Assembly (NCBI GenBank): GCA_905201305.1
Contig: CAJKNS010000060.1
Location: forward strand, 1 to 11,451
Direction of reading: 5' to 3'
Origin: an uncultured Eubacteriales bacterium
GTDB lineage: Bacteria > Bacillota > Clostridia > Oscillospirales > Oscillospiraceae
Length of the DNA stretch: 11,451 bases
Below the pieces are notes generated by a model. That model worked only from the letters and a program-made list of their open reading frames with translations. It was not told where the DNA came from and made no database searches. Position 1 is the stretch's first letter. The number at the start of each line of letters is the position of its first letter. Below are positions 1 to 6,651 of the stretch, piece after piece. The translations under genes and the position numbers were made by a program.

Positions 1-2
1 GC

Positions 3-1769
3 GAGGTCAGCTGCATCGGCTGCGGCATCTGTCAGAAACTCTGCCCGGCCGGCGCCATCACCGGCGAGCTGAAAAAGCCGCACCACATCGATCCGGAAAA
101 ATGCATCGACTGCGGTCACTGCGCCACCGTCTGTCATAACGATGTGATTTCCAATCCCGATCTGCCCGCCCCAGAGGTTCCAGTTCACGGCAAAATTATC
201 CGGGCCTGCGACGTACTGGTGATTGGCGCCGGTGCATCCGGTCTTGCCGCCGCTGCCCGTGCTGCCGACAGCGGCAAAAAGGTTGTGGTGCTGGAAAAGA
301 ACAAGGAAATCGGCGGCTCCGCCTGGTATGCCCATATGTTCCGGGCGCAGTGGTCCGTTTGGCATGAGCAGGACGGCATTCCCGATCCCCGTGAAAAGCT
401 GTATCGCCAGTTTATGAAGAAAACCAAGAATCAGGTGGACGGTCAGCTGGTGAAAAACATGCTGGATGCCGATGTGGACTTTGTGAACTGGCTGATTACC
501 CAGCACGATTTGGGTAAAGATTACGTATTTGGCGACGGTCCCTTCAATTCCAAGGGTTTAGTTGGCACCTATGACGAGCCCTATAACCACAAGCGCATCG
601 ATACCTCCATCGGTCCCGGCGGCAACGGCTGGTTCCTATGTAATAAGCTGCTGGGCATGCTGCTCAGCAAGGGCGGCGAGATTTTCTACTATGCACCTGC
701 CACACAGCTTTTAACGGACGATTCCGGCGCTGTGGTCGGTGCGCTGGCAAAGGATCCGAACGGTGAAATTGAGGTACATGCCAAGGCGGTGATCGTCTGC
801 GCCGGCGCATTTACCCACAACAAGGAGCTCATGGCGCAGTTCCAGCCGATTTTCTATCGGGACGACGGCAGCGAGCCTGTCCATATCTTCACCTGCCCCA
901 CCTGCACCGGCGACGGCATTACCATGTGCCGGGATATTGGCGCAGACATTGATTATGTCAATCGCAGAGTCAACCTGTTTGGACCTGCCCGGCACCCCTT
1001 TGGCACCTGCGGTCTGACCGCATCCCGGGGCATGAGCGTCATGAATATCACGCCCACCGGCGAGCTGTTCAACGCCCCCATGGCAATGACCGAGGTCAGT
1101 CCTCTGGCGCATACCAAGGAGCGTTATCTCTGGGCAGTGCTGGATCAGACGGCACTGGAGGATGCCATGGAAAACGCCAAGGGTCGGACCCCCGACGCTG
1201 TGGGCGTAGACATGGATCGTCTCTACAACAACTTCCAGGCGGAAATTGACCAGGAAGTGGAATGGGGCAGCATCAAGAAATCCGACACCCTGGAAGGGCT
1301 TGCTGCAGAGCTTGGTGTAGATCCTGCCGTGCTGCTGGCATCGGTGCAGTCTCATAACGAGCACCTGAACGATCCCATGCCCTTTGGTCCTCCTCCCGGC
1401 GGCGAGGATGAGGGTCCCGGCGGTCCTCCTTCCAAGCCCGGTGAAGAGGATGAAGACGAGGGCGGCATGTTCGGTCCCATGGAAATGCCCGATCCTACTC
1501 CCATTGCCAACGGTCCCTTCTATGCGCTGTTCATTAAGCTGTTCCACGAAAACGCAGTGGGCGGCATGGCAACAGACAGCGATCTGCGGGTTCTCCGGCA
1601 GGATCAGCCCATTCCCGGACTCTATGCCGCCGGTGATAATATCCGCGGCATTATGCTGCCCGGTGAGGTTGGCGTTGCCTATATTGAGGGCGTGCTGTCT
1701 GCCCTGACGGTTGCATTCAGCAGCGGCTATCTGGCAGGCGAAAAGGCTGTGGAGTACTGCGAGGAATAG
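3..1769 (+). CDS. FAD-dependent oxidoreductase (fumarate reductase flavoprotein type) with N-terminal 2x[4Fe-4S] domain, 5'-truncated by window edge
   Basis: The reading frame is open from base 3, so the true start lies before the window; the GTG at 144 is internal because strong coding signal precedes it. The first 47 visible codons form a ferredoxin-like domain with two cysteine sets, CIGCGICQKLCP (C4, C7, C10, C14) and CIDCGHCATVC (C34, C37, C40, C44, followed by His rather than the usual Pro). A Rossmann FAD motif GAGASG follows at about residues 75-80 with the acidic strand end VVVLEK, and the C-terminus has the family signature GLYAAGDN. The fold is that of the FAD_binding_2/fumarate reductase family, which typically reduces an activated C=C bond; the Fe-S clusters would feed electrons to the flavin. 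No signal peptide is visible, but the N-terminus is missing. A proline- and acid-rich insertion lies at about nt 1371-1500. The gene ends at a strong terminator. The substrate is unknown. The family call is firm; membership in the LysR-linked module further right is speculative. Confidence 0.88.
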   Translation, partial: EVSCIGCGICQKLCPAGAITGELKKPHHIDPEKCIDCGHCATVCHNDVISNPDLPAPEVPVHGKIIRACDVLVIGAGASGLAAAARAADSGKKVVVLEKNKEIGGSAWYAHMFRAQWSVWHEQDGIPDPREKLYRQFMKKTKNQVDGQLVKNMLDADVDFVNWLITQHDLGKDYVFGDGPFNSKGLVGTYDEPYNHKRIDTSIGPGGNGWFLCNKLLGMLLSKGGEIFYYAPATQLLTDDSGAVVGALAKDPNGEIEVHAKAVIVCAGAFTHNKELMAQFQPIFYRDDGSEPVHIFTCPTCTGDGITMCRDIGADIDYVNRRVNLFGPARHPFGTCGLTASRGMSVMNITPTGELFNAPMAMTEVSPLAHTKERYLWAVLDQTALEDAMENAKGRTPDAVGVDMDRLYNNFQAEIDQEVEWGSIKKSDTLEGLAAELGVDPAVLLASVQSHNEHLNDPMPFGPPPGGEDEGPGGPPSKPGEEDEDEGGMFGPMEMPDPTPIANGPFYALFIKLFHENAVGGMATDSDLRVLRQDQPIPGLYAAGDNIRGIMLPGEVGVAYIEGVLSALTVAFSSGYLAGEKAVEYCEE

Positions 1770-1779
1770 AATAATATTC

Positions 1780-1810
1780 GGGCACGCTGCAATTGGCAGC
1801 GTGCCCTTTT
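1780..1810 (+). terminator. Rho-independent terminator of the FAD/Fe-S oxidoreductase gene
   Basis: A perfect 11-bp stem GGGCACGCTGC / GCAGCGTGCCC with a 5-nt loop is followed by TTTT, starting 10 bases after the stop codon. It lies between convergent genes and may also slow transcription from spoIIID, but on the minus strand there is no clear T-run. Confidence 0.88.
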
Positions 1811-1823
1811 CTGCTCTGTATTC

Positions 1824-2078
1824 TTACTGCCGGTTCCCCTTGTATTTCATCTTTGTTGCCATACCGCCCCTTAAATGCCGTTCCGCCTTATTCTGATCCA
1901 GCACCGCCCGTACCTGACGGTACAGCGGCGGAGAATAGACGCTAAGCCGGGTTGTGAGGTCCTTATGTACCGTTGACTTGGAGATCCCGAACTTTTTGGC
2001 AGCTGCCCGTACGGTGGCTCCATTCTCGATCATGTACGCAGCCAGCTCATAGGCTCGCTGTTCCATGCTCCCTTGCAA
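1824..2078 (-). CDS. spoIIID: Sporulation transcriptional regulator SpoIIID
   Basis: This 84-residue protein carries the SpoIIID hallmarks: a helix-turn-helix with GISKSTVHKDLTTRL, then LDQNKAERHLRGGMATKMKYK, closely matching the RHLRGG-x-ATK-x-KYK tail of known SpoIIID proteins. In Bacillus and Clostridia SpoIIID is a small DNA-binding protein that switches genes on and off in the mother cell during endospore formation, downstream of sigma-E. The start is taken as TTG at 2078: GGGAGGTG at 2091-2084 leaves 5 bases before it, and the resulting N-terminus (four residues before MEQRA) matches the usual SpoIIID length. The ATG at 2066 lies too far from that site; the GGGAG beside it is only 1 base away. 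It is transcribed alone, convergent with the oxidoreductase gene. Its presence implies that the host lineage forms spores, or did so recently. Confidence 0.95.
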   Translation of the reverse strand: MQGSMEQRAYELAAYMIENGATVRAAAKKFGISKSTVHKDLTTRLSVYSPPLYRQVRAVLDQNKAERHLRGGMATKMKYKGNRQ

Positions 2079-2106
2079 AAAGGCACCTCCCGAATCAGTC
2101 TGAGCT

Positions 2107-2114
2107 ATTGTATG
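2107..2114 (-). promoter_or_regulatory. Candidate sigma-E -10 element for spoIIID
   Basis: Read on the minus strand this is CATACAAT, a full match to the sigma-E -10 consensus CATACAnT. Transcription would start near 2100, about 22 bases before the TTG start and just before the ribosome binding site. I do not see a good sigma-E -35 at 14-15 bp; the nearest similar text, TCATACA, is 18 bp upstream. A second, weaker -10-like string, CATACATA, lies at about 2131-2138. Confidence 0.5.
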
Positions 2115-2176
2115 CAGGAGGCATCAGGGTTATGTATGATGGGACTTTTCCCTGATTATATAAACCATAGACAAAG

Positions 2177-2209
2177 CACCGGCGCAGGCACCAGGTACCT
2201 GCGCCGGTG
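2177..2209 (-). terminator. Hairpin downstream of the acyltransferase pseudogene, probable terminator
   Basis: A perfect 12-bp GC-rich stem, CACCGGCGCAGG / CCTGCGCCGGTG, encloses a 9-base loop that can itself partly pair. It starts 7 bases after the pseudogene stop codon. The T-run on the minus strand is weak (CTTTGTCT), so termination efficiency is uncertain. Confidence 0.6.
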
Positions 2210-2215
2210 TTGACT

Positions 2216-3453
2216 TTAAATGATCCAGTCCCGGAGAATCGGAATTTTATGCAGCACCACATAGGTCAAATAAGACAGCGCAACATTCAGCACCACCAAC
2301 AGCGGCACCGACAGCAGATTTGGGAAAAACAGCCGAATTCCCAGCCATTCAAACACGGCCATGAAAAACACATGCACAAGATAAATGCAGAAGGACGCCT
2401 TTGACAATTCAATTGCCACGCGACTCCGCCCAATTCCGTCCTTCCGGAAGCATACTCCGGCAATGCCAATTGTTAAAATCGCAATTCCCAGGCTCATTCC
2501 TTCAAAGAGTTGGGTTGCCAGACTTCCTTTTTGCACCGACTGGAACGATGTCCCACCGAACACTACCAAAAAGCCTAAAATCAGACAAACCAATGCCCCT
2601 CGCAGTGGGATGGGATAGGTTTTTAGATAATACCCCAAAACAGTATAACCAATTGCCGCGTAAGTCATATTCATCAGCCACTGTACAGGGATTCCGGTCA
2701 GAAGCGTAAAGGGTCAGAAACCCCGCAGCGTGGGATACACAATACCAAAAACAAACCAAATACCCAGCAGATACTGCAAATTATGCTTGGACGCATGTGC
2801 TACCACCAGCCGGGTAATGGGCAGCCATAAACAAACAAGCAGCATAATATGTAAGAACTAAAGATGGAACTTGTGTTTGAATAAAAGTACTTCCTTTGCC
2901 CCAAAGATCAAATCGCCTACAGAATATGTTCGGGCAATCACTAGATCCATCAGCTTATAAAAGGTTGCCCACACCATCAGCGCAATGAGAAGCCGCGGTA
3001 GGCTTTTAGTAAACAATCGCCGTTCCGACATCTCCTTTTCCGGGTCCAGCATCAGCGCTCCGCTGCACAGAAAGAACAGTGGCACACTGGCGCCTACAAT
3101 GCAGCGAATCAGTACCGCCGATGTCCATTCAAATGATAGAACCGGGCTGCCATATTCCTCGCTGATCGTGTGAATTGTCACAACGCCAAGAATTGCAATG
3201 GTTTTCATTAAGGCAACACCGCACAAATGTGTCGTCGGGCTACAGCCGATCTTTTCCGCCGGAAATGCGTTATTTTTTCTTGAAATACACAAAGTATTCC
3301 TGCGAAAAACTGCCTTTTTCCGCCGAAAAATCTCTGGCTGAATCCTCGCCGCCAATTTGTGCGGTATTGCCTTAAATCTATCGCAGCATTTCGATTTGAT
3401 TTCTGTATCAATTTTGATTTCTCCCCATACCACTCTGGCAAATTTCTTTCCAC
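2216..3453 (-). pseudogene. Acyltransferase-3 family membrane protein (OafA/WecH-like), disrupted by an insertion and two in-frame stops
   Basis: Three open segments together make one acyltransferase-3 protein, a multi-pass membrane enzyme family that adds acyl groups to surface sugars. The N-terminal piece from GTG 3453 reads ...NRNAAIDL, is cut by an inverted-repeat element at 3208-3375, and continues as MKTIAILGVVTIHTI. K-x10-H in that piece fits the R/K-x10-H motif of the family. Further on, the conserved HLWFL motif reads HL-TAG-FL (stop at 2860-2858), consistent with TGG to TAG. A second stop, TGA, lies at 2716-2714 in the same frame. The segment from 2674 to 2216 encodes the last membrane helices. 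Without the element the gene would be about 357 codons plus stop, normal for the family. No convincing ribosome binding site precedes the GTG. Its use of TTA, CTA and rarer codons is looser than that of its neighbours. It is very likely non-functional. Confidence 0.88.
3208..3375. mobile_element. MITE-like non-autonomous element with TTAA target duplication
   Basis: The ends are imperfect inverted repeats: GGCAACACCGCACAAAT on the left, and GGCAATACCGCACAAAT read inward from the right (16/17), with weaker similarity for another 20 bp (both reach CAGCC). Both ends are flanked by TTAA (3208-3211 and 3372-3375). The core is 160 bp and too short to encode a transposase; the frames across it look like read-through, not genes. 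Removing the core plus one TTAA (164 bp) rejoins the two acyltransferase frames exactly, which shows it is an insertion. A TA duplication would give the same restored sequence, so the duplication length is ambiguous. The source transposase family is not identifiable from this window. Confidence 0.85.
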
Positions 3454-3500
3454 TTTTCTTGTATATATTTGTAATCACACTCTATTTTACCGGTTACGTC

Positions 3501-3541
3501 AACACAAAAGCACCGCCGCAGAATCGACCCTGCGGCGGTGC
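3501..3541 (-). terminator. Rho-independent terminator of the OYE-type reductase gene
   Basis: A perfect 12-bp stem, GCACCGCCGCAG / CTGCGGCGGTGC, with an 8-base loop is followed on the minus strand by TTTTGTGTT. It starts 12 bases after the reductase stop codon. Confidence 0.88.
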
Positions 3542-3553
3542 TGATATATGGAA

Positions 3554-5476
3554 TTACAGATCCATGGCGGCATGATAACCGTCGAAGATTGCGCCGTTGG
3601 TTTTGCCCACCTGGTGGCAGTCGCCGATGATGCGGATCACCGGCACATCCAGCGCCATGAGCTTGTCCGCAGCAACGGATCGCTGACCAAAGGCATAGAC
3701 CTTGCTCTCCGCAGGAATCACCACGGTTTTGCCGTCCTTGTCCTGCGTCTCCACGCCCTCCTCGGTCACTGCCATGCAGCGGAGTCCGGTTCTCACGTGG
3801 AGGTTTTCTTGCTGGGCAAAGGACTGGAGCATGCCCACCCGGTGCATCCAGTTGGCATCCGGCGCCACATCGTTCTGCATCTCGATGATGGTCACGTCAC
3901 GTCCGGTTTCCGCCAAAAACAGCGCCGTTTCGCAGCCCACCAGACCGCCGCCCATCACGGCAACGGTTTTGCCCAGTGCATCCAGATTGGTATAAGCCGT
4001 GGTAGCGTGCTGCGCCGTTTCGATACCAGGCAGCGGGAACACCACGGGCGTGGAGCCCAGCGCCAGGAACAGCGCATCAGGATTGATCTCTGCCACCAGC
4101 TCCGGCGTTACCTCGGTGTTCAGCCGGATTTCCACGTCGGAATGCTCTACCCGGTAGATGAGGTGGTCCTTCAGCCGCTTGAGGTCGGCTTTCAGGCTGT
4201 CGTAATCGGTGAACTTCAAAAGTCCGCCCAGACTGTCGGATTTTTCAGCTAGGATAACATGATGTCCTCTGGCTGCCGCGGTTGCCGCCGCTTCCAGTCC
4301 GCCAGGTCCGCCGCCTGCAATCAGCACGGTTTTTTTGCGCTGAACGGGCTTTTCGGTGGCGTCCAGCCGGAACTCATGCCCGGTTCTGGGATTGACTGCG
4401 CAGGCAAATTTCGTCTTGGTCTGCATGCCGGTGAGGCAGTCCAAACACCGAAGGCAGGGGCGGATGTCCTCGTCGTGCCCTTCTCGTGCCTTCTGGGGCA
4501 GGAACGGGTCGGCAATAAGGCTGCGGACCATAGCAATGGCGTCCGCCTTTCCGTCCTCCAGCACCTGCTCCGCTTCCGCAGGGGTCACCACAGAGCCAAC
4601 CGTTACCACGGGACACTTGGTTACGTGCTTCTTGACCTCCGCCGCATATTTCACGTTGGGCATATGGGGCAGGAACATGGTGGGATGGGTTTTGACTGCA
4701 AAGTTGGGATCGGTGTCCAGACCAGCAGACACATGAATCAGCTCCACCTTGTCCTCGATCAGCAGGCAGAACTGCACCACCTCGTCGATGGACAGTCCGC
4801 CCTCCGTGAGCTCGGGACCAATGCGGTACTCGATGGGCACCTTGGGACCGACTGCCTTGCGAACCGCCGCAATAACCATCAGCGGGAATTTTGCCCGGTT
4901 TTCCAGGCTGCCGCCAAATTCATCGGTGCGGGTGTTGAACTTGGGAGAGAGCATCTGGTCCAGAAGCCAGCCATGGGCACCGTGGAGCATCACCATCTGG
5001 AAGCCTGCCTGCACCGCGACCTTTGCCGCTTCGCCAAATGCATTCGCGATCTCCTCCAGATCCGCCTTGGTGGCGCCCTTGACCTGGGTACCGTTGAGCT
5101 TTACCTCGTCGACGGGACCCACGGTCTGGAAGCCGGTGACAGCAGTGTTGGAAATCCGACCGCCGTGGTTTAACTCAATAGATGCGATTGCTCCGTGCTG
5201 GGTGATTGCCCGGGCAACCTCGGACCATTTCTGAACGGTCTTCTGGGTCAGAATCGGGTGACGCGGGGTGGTAAAGCCGCGCTCCTCCACCGGGGTATCG
5301 CCTACGGTCACCTGTGCCACGCCGCCCTTGGCTTTTTCCGCATAGTAGCCCACCATGTAGTCCGTGGGGCTGCCGTCGGGATTCAGGGCGCACATCATGT
5401 TCGGTCCGGACAGCAGACGGTTCCGGAACGTCAGCGTGCCCACCTTCAGAGGGGTAAAGAGTTTGGGATATTTCAT
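3554..5476 (-). CDS. Old Yellow Enzyme family NADH:flavin oxidoreductase / enoate (2,4-dienoyl-CoA type) reductase with FMN, [4Fe-4S] and FAD/NAD domains
   Basis: This 640-residue protein has the three-part architecture of 2,4-dienoyl-CoA reductase, trimethylamine dehydrogenase and clostridial enoate or bile-acid (Bai) reductases. Residues 1-330 form an FMN TIM barrel with LNHGGR at 102-107, HGAHG at 165-169 and NTRTDEFGGS at 181-190. A cluster motif C341-x2-C344-x2-C347-x11-C359 is followed by VNP. The FAD dinucleotide motif GGGPGG is at 388-393, and a second nucleotide motif, GGGLVG, at 509-514 should bind NAD(P)H. Such enzymes are cytoplasmic and pass hydride from NADH via FAD, Fe-S and FMN to an activated C=C bond. 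I chose ATG 5476 because AGGAGG at 5489-5484 is 7 bases away; ATG 5479 (4 bases away) is an alternative. The gene has its own promoter and terminator and lies downstream of the LysR gene. The true substrate (enoate, dienoyl-CoA, steroid, cinnamate-like) cannot be told from the sequence. Confidence 0.93.
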   Translation of the reverse strand: MKYPKLFTPLKVGTLTFRNRLLSGPNMMCALNPDGSPTDYMVGYYAEKAKGGVAQVTVGDTPVEERGFTTPRHPILTQKTVQKWSEVARAITQHGAIASIELNHGGRISNTAVTGFQTVGPVDEVKLNGTQVKGATKADLEEIANAFGEAAKVAVQAGFQMVMLHGAHGWLLDQMLSPKFNTRTDEFGGSLENRAKFPLMVIAAVRKAVGPKVPIEYRIGPELTEGGLSIDEVVQFCLLIEDKVELIHVSAGLDTDPNFAVKTHPTMFLPHMPNVKYAAEVKKHVTKCPVVTVGSVVTPAEAEQVLEDGKADAIAMVRSLIADPFLPQKAREGHDEDIRPCLRCLDCLTGMQTKTKFACAVNPRTGHEFRLDATEKPVQRKKTVLIAGGGPGGLEAAATAAARGHHVILAEKSDSLGGLLKFTDYDSLKADLKRLKDHLIYRVEHSDVEIRLNTEVTPELVAEINPDALFLALGSTPVVFPLPGIETAQHATTAYTNLDALGKTVAVMGGGLVGCETALFLAETGRDVTIIEMQNDVAPDANWMHRVGMLQSFAQQENLHVRTGLRCMAVTEEGVETQDKDGKTVVIPAESKVYAFGQRSVAADKLMALDVPVIRIIGDCHQVGKTNGAIFDGYHAAMDL

Positions 5477-5507
5477 CATACTACCTCCTAATATCGTTTT
5501 TTCTTCT

Positions 5508-5536
5508 ATTGTACCCGTCCGAGAGCATTCTGTAAA
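5508..5536 (-). promoter_or_regulatory. Sigma-A-type promoter of the OYE reductase gene
   Basis: On the minus strand TTTACA (5536-5531) and TACAAT (5513-5508) are separated by exactly 17 bp. Transcription would start near 5501, leaving about 25 bases of leader with the ribosome binding site in it. The promoter lies in the 86-bp gap after the LysR gene, so the reductase can be controlled separately from its regulator. Confidence 0.75.
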
Positions 5537-5562
5537 ATGCAAAGTGAAGGGGTGTTGTATAA

Positions 5563-6510
5563 TCAATTATTTATGCTCCGTACCGGAAGCATGTGAAATC
5601 CCTGTATTGGCATCAGCGAATCATAATATGTCCGCACTGCATCCAGTGCCGCCAGTGCAGTTGGCGTGAGATAGCCGTTTTTGAGCCGGCACAGTCCAAT
5701 GGTACGGGCGCATCCAGGTCCCTCCAGGGACAGGAACCGCAGCTGGTGTCCCAGCAAATCCAATGCGCGGTTCTGGCGATGATCCTGCTGGGTCACCGGA
5801 ACCAGCATAATGCCCACATTTTTTGCCACCAGATCATAGGCAAAGTCCGTTTCATCCCCCATAAAGCAGATTTTCGGCTCAAAGCCAGCCCGGCAGCAAA
5901 ATCCACGGAGCAGCTGGGTAAAGCCAGAGCTTCCATTGTTGAAAATGAAACGCTCCTTTGACAGATTTTTCAGCTGCACCTGCGTTTCCTGTGCCAGCGG
6001 GTGATCCGCCGAAACCGCCAGACAATACTGCTCCCGGAACATGGGATGCCACTCGATTCTGGGATTGCCGCTGGGCTCCGAGCAAAGGGCAAAATCCGCT
6101 CCATGAGTCTCCAGCTCATGCATGGTGTCCCTGGAGCCAGCCAGCTGGTGGAAAATCTGCATTTCCGGATGCTGCGGCAAATAGCTGCGCAGGAATCCGG
6201 TCAGCAGCTCCAGCGTTGGAGCAATGAGCTTGACGCTGCCGGTTTCTATATTGCTGTTGTCCTCCGCCTCCCGCAGTGCATCGTCATATTCCGCCAAAAT
6301 CTGTTCCACCCGACGAAGAAACGCCCGTCCGGCGTGATTGAGCCGAATGCTGTTGGCGCCCCGTTCAAACAGCTGCGCTCCAACCTCCTGCTCTACCCGC
6401 GAAATGGCACGGCTGAGGGCAGGCTGCGTAATATGCAGCTCAGTTGCCGCCTGGGAAATATGCTCGGTTTTCGCTACCGTCCGAAAATAAACCAGATAAT
6501 TCAGTTCCAT
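5563..6510 (-). CDS. LysR-family transcriptional regulator
   Basis: This is a 315-residue LysR-type protein. The N-terminal winged helix-turn-helix reads MELNYLVYFRTVAKTEHISQ, then AATELHITQPALSRAISRVE and QEVGAQLFER (residues 1-50), the standard LTTR DNA-binding pattern. A linker helix and a two-lobed substrate-binding domain of about 220 residues follow. The start is ATG 6510, with GGAGG at 6521-6517 six bases upstream; the frame extends further but without a better site. LTTRs usually respond to a small-molecule co-inducer tied to the adjacent pathway, and often control a divergent promoter. Here the reductase gene lies downstream on the same strand and the binding-protein operon is divergent across a 141-bp gap. 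Direct repeats in that gap are candidate binding sites. The family is certain; the inducer is unknown. Confidence 0.95.
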   Translation of the reverse strand: MELNYLVYFRTVAKTEHISQAATELHITQPALSRAISRVEQEVGAQLFERGANSIRLNHAGRAFLRRVEQILAEYDDALREAEDNSNIETGSVKLIAPTLELLTGFLRSYLPQHPEMQIFHQLAGSRDTMHELETHGADFALCSEPSGNPRIEWHPMFREQYCLAVSADHPLAQETQVQLKNLSKERFIFNNGSSGFTQLLRGFCCRAGFEPKICFMGDETDFAYDLVAKNVGIMLVPVTQQDHRQNRALDLLGHQLRFLSLEGPGCARTIGLCRLKNGYLTPTALAALDAVRTYYDSLMPIQGFHMLPVRSINN

Positions 6511-6540
6511 AATATTCCTCCGGAGCATGCACAATTTTTG

Positions 6541-6604
6541 ATACTAATATGCTCTATAATGATATTTACAGGATGCTTTTTTGTGATTATAATACAAATA
6601 TGCT
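6541..6604. promoter_or_regulatory. Pair of 13-bp direct repeats flanking the binding-protein promoter, candidate LysR operators
   Basis: ATACTAATATGCT (6541-6553) and ATACAAATATGCT (6592-6604) match at 12 of 13 bases and start 51 bp apart, close to five helical turns. Each contains the small inverted core ATA-N4-TAT. The first lies 11 bp upstream of the -35 box; the second overlaps the end of the -10 box and the likely start site. Assigning them to LysR is inference from position. Confidence 0.55.
6565..6593 (+). promoter_or_regulatory. Strong sigma-A-type promoter of the solute-binding protein operon
   Basis: TTTACA (6565-6570) and a consensus TATAAT (6588-6593) are separated by exactly 17 bp. 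Transcription would start near 6600, giving a leader of about 52 bases. Confidence 0.82.
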
Positions 6605-6605
6605 G

Positions 6606-6625
6606 AAAAATCCATAGGGATTTTT
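6606..6625 (+). other. Short hairpin in the 5' leader of the binding-protein mRNA
   Basis: AAAAATCC and GGATTTTT form a perfect 8-bp stem with a 4-base loop ATAG, within the first bases of the predicted transcript. It could protect the 5' end of the mRNA or act as a weak attenuator; the stem is AT-rich and the T-run is part of the stem. Confidence 0.4.
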
Positions 6626-6651
6626 ACATTTCCATGAAAGAAGGATGAAAA

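Noticed and set aside
711..1547. A 278-codon minus-strand frame opposite the FAD oxidoreductase
   Set aside because: The sense strand encodes a clear flavoprotein through the whole stretch; the antisense frame has no recognisable motif.
2714..2860. Amber or UGA recoding to keep the acyltransferase functional
   Set aside because: The gene is also frameshifted by an insertion, and no recoding element or special tRNA is visible in the window. Pseudogene decay is simpler.
2858..3478. Reading the N-terminal acyltransferase piece as a 206-residue gene starting at 3478
   Set aside because: Its first 90 codons run through the inserted element and the wrong frame upstream of it. The real N-terminus comes from the frame at 3453.
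3548..5234. Long plus-strand frames opposite the OYE reductase
   Set aside because: They are shadows of a gene with FMN, Fe-S, FAD and NAD motifs in order, and their translations are His/Arg/Gly-rich without family features.
5477..5566. Upstream extension of the OYE reductase to 5566
   Set aside because: The extra 30 residues have no family similarity, overlap the promoter, and lack a ribosome binding site, while AGGAGG lies just before 5479/5476.
5560..5571. AT-rich near-palindrome ATAATCAATTAT near the LysR stop as an operator
   Set aside because: The arms are only 5 bp of A/T, and the copy is not shared with the repeats at 6541 and 6592. It could be chance in an AT-rich gap.
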